From Geosiphon pyriformis (lineage: Eukaryota > Glomeromycota > Glomeromycetes > Archaeosporales > Geosiphonaceae), in contig JAAOMT010000134.1 of NCBI GenBank assembly GCA_016748015.1, positions 1,056,451-1,120,450 of the forward strand: a stretch of 64,000 nt of DNA, read 5' to 3'. Positions within the stretch are counted from its first letter, which is position 1; each line of letters starts with the position of its first letter. Of this stretch, positions 59,461 through 64,000 are shown one piece after another. A program made the position numbers and the translations under genes. The notes under the pieces are model-generated. The model saw only the letters and a program-made list of their open reading frames with translations, was not told where the DNA came from and ran no database searches.

Positions 59461-61570
59461 GTGGCAGAATCAGAAAACATAAGAGCAAACCATCTAGGAT
59501 TTGCAAAATCCTTATTTCAACATTACTGTCAACATTTGGGATTAAATCACAACCACATATCAGCAGAATTAGCTTTTAATTTCTATGTCAACAAAAGAAT
59601 TGCTTATCTGTTAAGAACACCAGTAAATATCAAATCAGCAAGAGAAACCTTTTACAGTGAATTAATTCAAAATACCAATCTGCCAACAAATCACAATTTT
59701 GCCTCCATCATCATGAAAATCAACAAAAAAATTGAACACTACATACAGCAAAGATATCCCATTACTTATGTAAGCAAAGGCAAAGAAAAACTGCAAACAC
59801 CAGCAGTAACACTTAAAAAAATACAACCACTTACTTAGAAGAAAACAAGAGTTGAGTCCTCAACTAATCCATCATACCACTATACACCTGAAAGTACCAT
59901 TAATATTACATCTACCAGCGCGGCCACATCAAACATGACATCAGCATTTGGACGATTTCTATTCCAAAGTAAACAAAAGAAAGCAGAGTTATTAGGACCA
60001 TATGGCGTGTATTTTAAAGAATTTAACTCATGATTATCAACACCATCAGGACTCCAATTGCCACTATCTCCCCCAGATTTCAGAATTTCTGATCTGTGGG
60101 AAGTAACAAAATCAGAAGAAAAGGAAGAAAAAAAAGCTGAAGATCAAGAATTCACTTACCAGAACCTGATTACTAAAAACCTGGAATTTGAAACCCCGAA
60201 TCTTCAAACCCAGCAAAATTTAAACCCAGAAATTGAAACTCTGAATATTCAGATACCACCAACTCAAGATAATTGAAACCCCAATTTAATAAATCAACAA
60301 AACTTACCTTCAGTAATCATCATCAATCAACTACTGATTAATCCAATAGCTGAACTCATACAACTACCACTTTAACTACTACTCCAACAACCCATGCAAC
60401 AACAACCATTTCAACTACCACCACAACAACCCAACTTAAATTCAATGGCCTACACACCAATTGCAAAACTTGACAATTTTACCAATGAAGAGGACGACGC
60501 CCAAATATAGCTTAATGACATTGAAAAAGCCATAGTGGCCAATGGATAGAATGACAGTAGAGCTCTTTAAGCAATCCCCTATTTTCTCAAAGATACTATC
60601 AACTTGTGGTATCAGAGCCTAGCTGTCAAACCACAAACCTTCAATGAGTTCAAAACAGAATTCTTGAGATACTTTAGTAATAACAATAGTATCAATTGCT
60701 TGACCAACACATTCACCACCATCAAACAAGGGGACACAAAAGCAGTCACCACTTACTTGGAACACTTTCATAGAAATCTGCACCAAATTCAGACAATCCA
60801 AGCTGATTACTTTATAGTGCCACAGATCTTGAACCAGTTCATTAGAGGATTGCGCAGTAGCATCCTTCAGTAAATACATTCAATGCATCCAGTTGACCTT
60901 CCAACTGCTGTCACTCACACCAGAGATTTTGAAGCAGCTGAGCTAGAAGCCTACCATGCCCAAGCTGTAAATTTAGTGATAAACAGATCATCTGACTTGG
61001 ATTCCAAACTAAAACAATTCAGTAATACAATTAATTAGAAACTAGAGGAATACTTAGCTGACAATCATGCAATTTATCAATCACCACAACAACACAATAA
61101 TTCAGAAAACACGAATCATTTTCAAAATCAGCCGCATCCATTAACATTATCGTCATTATTGTTACCCAATTAGCTGTGTCAGCCAAAAATGCATGTTTGC
61201 CACAACTGTGGTAAACAAGGTCACATTAAAGCCAACTATTGATTTTATAGCAACAATTTATGATTGGGAAATCAATATCAAAACCCCAATCACAGATTTT
61301 AGACTCAGAATCACTACCCAAATCAAGACCAATATCAAACCACTTACCTGCCAATGACACAGCAACCAATCTATCAACTGCCAGTATATCAACCTCCAAT
61401 TTATCAACTGCAGCCACTGGTAATTTATTAGCTGCAGCCCCAAATAATTTATCAGTTCCAACAACCAATTTAAACACCACTCCAAAACCCCACTCAAATA
61501 ACATTAGGAAACCCAAGACCTAAAATCACTCAAAACTGGAGATCAACAATGGTTGTTCATCAACTGATTT
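59461..61570 (+). pseudogene. Element 3 gag polyprotein
   Basis: Single frame: N-terminal HLGFAKSLFQHYCQHLGL, Glu/Lys linker (60,058-60,276), capsid (KLDNFTNEEDDAQI-stop; FKTEFLRYFSNNNSI at about 60,650; FIRGLRSSILQ), knuckle CHNCGKQGHIKANY (about 61,200), where the last Cys is Tyr, then an IYQLP/IYQPP tail. About ten stops, mainly TAG/TAA/TGA at former Gln, Trp or Arg positions. Confidence 0.85.
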
Positions 61571-61649
61571 CTAGCTTCTCTCACCAACCATTAGACTCTT
61601 GACAGCAGAATCTGGGTACTGGTTCCACCCAAAATCCGAATTCCCAGAA

Positions 61650-62160
61650 CTATTTAAGTCTCCTGGTTACCCCAAAAGATGCCACCACCAACAACTCGGA
61701 ATCCAATCCACCCCAAACAACACTCATCAACAATATTCCACCAGCAACAGTCACTGAAAATAAATCTCTCACAGCCATCTTTTCTTTCAAATTGGAGGAA
61801 ACCATTAACCCACCTTTGTTCAGTGAAGCAGCACTTGAGAAGAAACTCATCACTGCAATGTACATTGATGTGAAAGTTGATGGTTACTCCATCAAACTGA
61901 TCCTAGATAGTGAATTAGTGGGCAGCATCATCACAAGACAACTCATGGATCAATTAGGTCACCGAGTTGATCGCACTGCCAGCACCAGGATTATTACAGC
62001 CAATGGAGCGACCAAAACACCCATTAGAGAGATTGATAATTTCTCCATAGAAGTCAACAGCATCATAGTACCAATCAAAGTACTTGTCATAGAAGCCACT
62101 TAATATCAAGCACTTGTTGGGAACGACTGGCTGTCCAAAACCAACATGATCCTAGATTAG
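61650..62160 (+). pseudogene. Element 3 retropepsin-like protease
   Basis: SIKLILDSELVGSIITRQL keeps the catalytic Asp but has Glu in place of the Gly of DSG. ITANGATKTPIREID and IKVLVIEAT follow, then a TAA (Gln position) and ALVGNDWLSKTN. Same frame as gag. Confidence 0.85.
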
Positions 62161-62298
62161 AACACCCAAGAGCTCCAGTTTAGCCAGAATGGTCAACACA
62201 TACAGGTACCAGCCACATGTGGCCACTTTAAGCCTATTATCACACCATCAACACCACTTATTGAATTTGAAGAAGAAAAAGCAAAACTCTCCTGAGAA

Positions 62299-63486
62299 GT
62301 GTACCAAGTTTCATGGGCCAATGTCGATTACAATGAACTACCATCAATATTCATCTGGGACAACAATGACAACGAAAAAAAGAAACAAAGAAAAAAATCT
62401 ATCTGGGAAGCCACCATCAATGCTTGGACTGACAACAACCAAAGTGAGATGCCACCAATTTTAGATTGGGAAAAAAAGAACAAGGAAAAAGGAAAAGGAA
62501 AGGAAGAAAACATATCTGAAGAAACCACCACTGCAGAAGAAATAACTAGTGGCTGGGAAAGGGAATACTCATGTGAACCAATAAAAGAGCCATCATATAT
62601 ACCTCTCAAATGCAAGGACTGTGAAAAGAAACTGTTCTCAATGAGAGCTTGGGTAGTGCCAGACAAAGACTACTAGATGCAAATCCATTACTATTGCAAG
62701 CCCTGCCATAGAGAACGATATGACTACCCAAAAAGACAAGACAAGTGAGACAACAAACCATGTCTTACTTGTGGTGAACAATTACTCGACAAAGAAATGT
62801 GGAATGACATTCCTGGTCAAAAAGGAATGTGTGACACTTTGTGCCAATATATGATCCTCATCAGTAACTGGGTGAGTTGTGATATGTCCATCACAGCAGC
62901 ATGGCACTGAGCTATATCCCACCTAAATGGCTATCCACATGACAAGGATAAGATCTGGCAAATGGCCAATGCCAAAGTAGAAGGCGCTTTGCCCAGTGAA
63001 ATTCTGGAGATCAAGAATAACTCTTTAGAACCAACAGACATTGTTTTGGTTTTCAACCCAAATGCCTTTATCAACTTAGAAAACAGCCCAAAAGAATTCT
63101 ATGAACACTATCAGAATCTAGCACCCATAAGAGAAGAGCAAAAACAATGCTTAGAAAAAATCAACACCCAATTATGTGATCACTGTTTGATTCCATATGA
63201 CTTCCAATTCTGTGATGATTGTGACTTCATTTACAATCCACCACTATGCATGATCTACATGATCCCTGAAGAAGAAGAACCAATCAACAGCTATGCATCA
63301 GAATTGGAATTGAGTTCCAACTCCAATTTAAACTCTAACAACGACGATAACAAAAATAATGATTCCAGCTCTGTTCAAAATGGCTATAACAATGACAATG
63401 ATTCCAACTCAGATTCAAACTCCGATTCAAACTACAAACAATATATCACACTCTCTGACCTTATCAAGGAGCAAGAACTGAAATAG
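62299..63486 (+). pseudogene. Element 3 Cys-rich module
   Basis: CKDCEKKL, YYCKPCHRE, CLTCGEQ, CDTLC and then CDHCLIPYDFQFCDDCDF reproduce the cysteine order of element 2. MWNDIPGQKG is shared with MWNDIPGRGG of element 2. An Asn/Ser/Asp-rich linker (63,310-63,440) leads to the dUTPase. Stops at 62,675, 62,746, 62,908 and 63,484, the last at the Trp of the linker. Confidence 0.8.
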
Positions 63487-63975
63487 TTCAGTGATAATAA
63501 TAAAGGTATCATGCCAGAACGTGCACATGATACTAATGCAGAATTTGATCTGAGATATTCAGAAAAAGACGTCATCAAATTGGAATCCCATTCGCACACT
63601 TGCATCAATCTGAAAATAGCACTGGAAATTCCAGCAACAACAATGGTTCAATTAGCATCTAGAAGTAGTTTAGTGAAAAAGGAAATAAACATTAGAAAAG
63701 GAATAATTGATGCAAGATATGTGGGAAATATTATTGCTATGCTACAAAATAACTTAGAAAAGGCCTATGTTATAGAGCCAAATGAAAGGATAGCACAGGC
63801 AATATTCCTGCCTCTGGTGAAAATAGCTCAGTTAGTTTTAGTGAGAAATAGGAAAGAATTAGGAATAACAGCAAAAGGAATACAAAGATTTGGATCAACA
63901 GGTAGAATAGATGTACCAGTTAATATGGTGGAAGAAAAAATTATTGGCCAAGGAGAAATAATCTCAACCAGTTAA
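63487..63975 (+). pseudogene. Element 3 dUTPase domain, slightly degraded
   Basis: Motif I reads NAEFDLR (DAGFDLR in element 2: Asp to Asn and Gly to Glu), motif II SRSSL, motif III KGIIDARYVGNI, motif IV RIAQAIFL and motif V KGIQRFGSTG. The body is open for 154 codons. The motif I and V changes are G-to-A type. It would continue into the pre-RT linker outside the window. Confidence 0.88.
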
Positions 63976-64000
63976 ACAATTTCCATTTCACCATATAGCT

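Larger units (their letters stand above)
58536..64000 (+). mobile_element. Element 3: dUTPase-type gypsy element, 5' part, continues past the window
   Basis: LTR (58,536-59,401), primer binding site, gag, protease, Cys-rich module and dUTPase on the plus strand; RT and integrase should follow to the right. All coding pieces from 59,461 to 63,975 are in the same frame, with only stop codons between them. Close relative of element 2, inserted in its 5' LTR. Confidence 0.9.

Overview
The window looks like a fungal nuclear contig. Small phase-consistent introns with GT(A/G)AG donors interrupt conserved eukaryotic genes, and these sit among very AT-rich, repeat-packed DNA. The base composition, the density of Ty3/gypsy-like and LINE elements, and the way they are degraded resemble arbuscular mycorrhizal fungi (Glomeromycotina, Rhizophagus-like). 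That taxon is an inference from memory, not a search result.

Layout: 1-11,450 is repeats: a solo LTR, a gypsy element on the minus strand, a decayed LINE on the plus strand, and an AT-rich spacer. 11,554-23,568 is a compact host-gene island of four genes: PAF1 (+), a 22-exon gene for an unrecognised ~1,133-residue helical protein (-), a short gene matching only the C-terminal tail of XMAP215/CKAP5/Dis1 microtubule proteins (+), and CCT6, the chaperonin zeta subunit (-). 23,640-25,500 is an AT-rich spacer. 25,500-32,045 is a near full-length but mutated LINE (-). 32,060-36,310 is a second LINE (+), head-to-head with the first and split by two solo LTRs. 36,311-39,771 is AT-rich with nothing recognisable. 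39,772 to the end is a ladder of nested LTR retrotransposons: element 1 (+) carries two solo LTRs, element 2 (-) sits in the 3' LTR of element 1, and element 3 (+) sits in the 5' LTR of element 2 and runs off the window.

Elements 0, 2 and 3 are one family with the order gag - aspartic protease - Cys-rich module - dUTPase; in element 2 this is followed by RT - RNase H - integrase. A dUTPase domain and a multi-CxxC module between protease and RT are the most unusual biology here. Element 1 is a related gypsy lineage without the dUTPase.

The decay of the repeats is itself a signal. The LTR pair of element 2 differs by about 37 transitions and one transversion. Reading frames run for kilobases interrupted mainly by stop codons rather than frameshifts. 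Catalytic Asp codons (GAY) have become Asn (AAY) in protease, RT and integrase. CpG is rare in the repeats but common in the gene island. This fits C-to-T deamination targeted to repeats (methylation or a RIP-like process), sparing the genes. No tRNA, rRNA or CRISPR was recognised.
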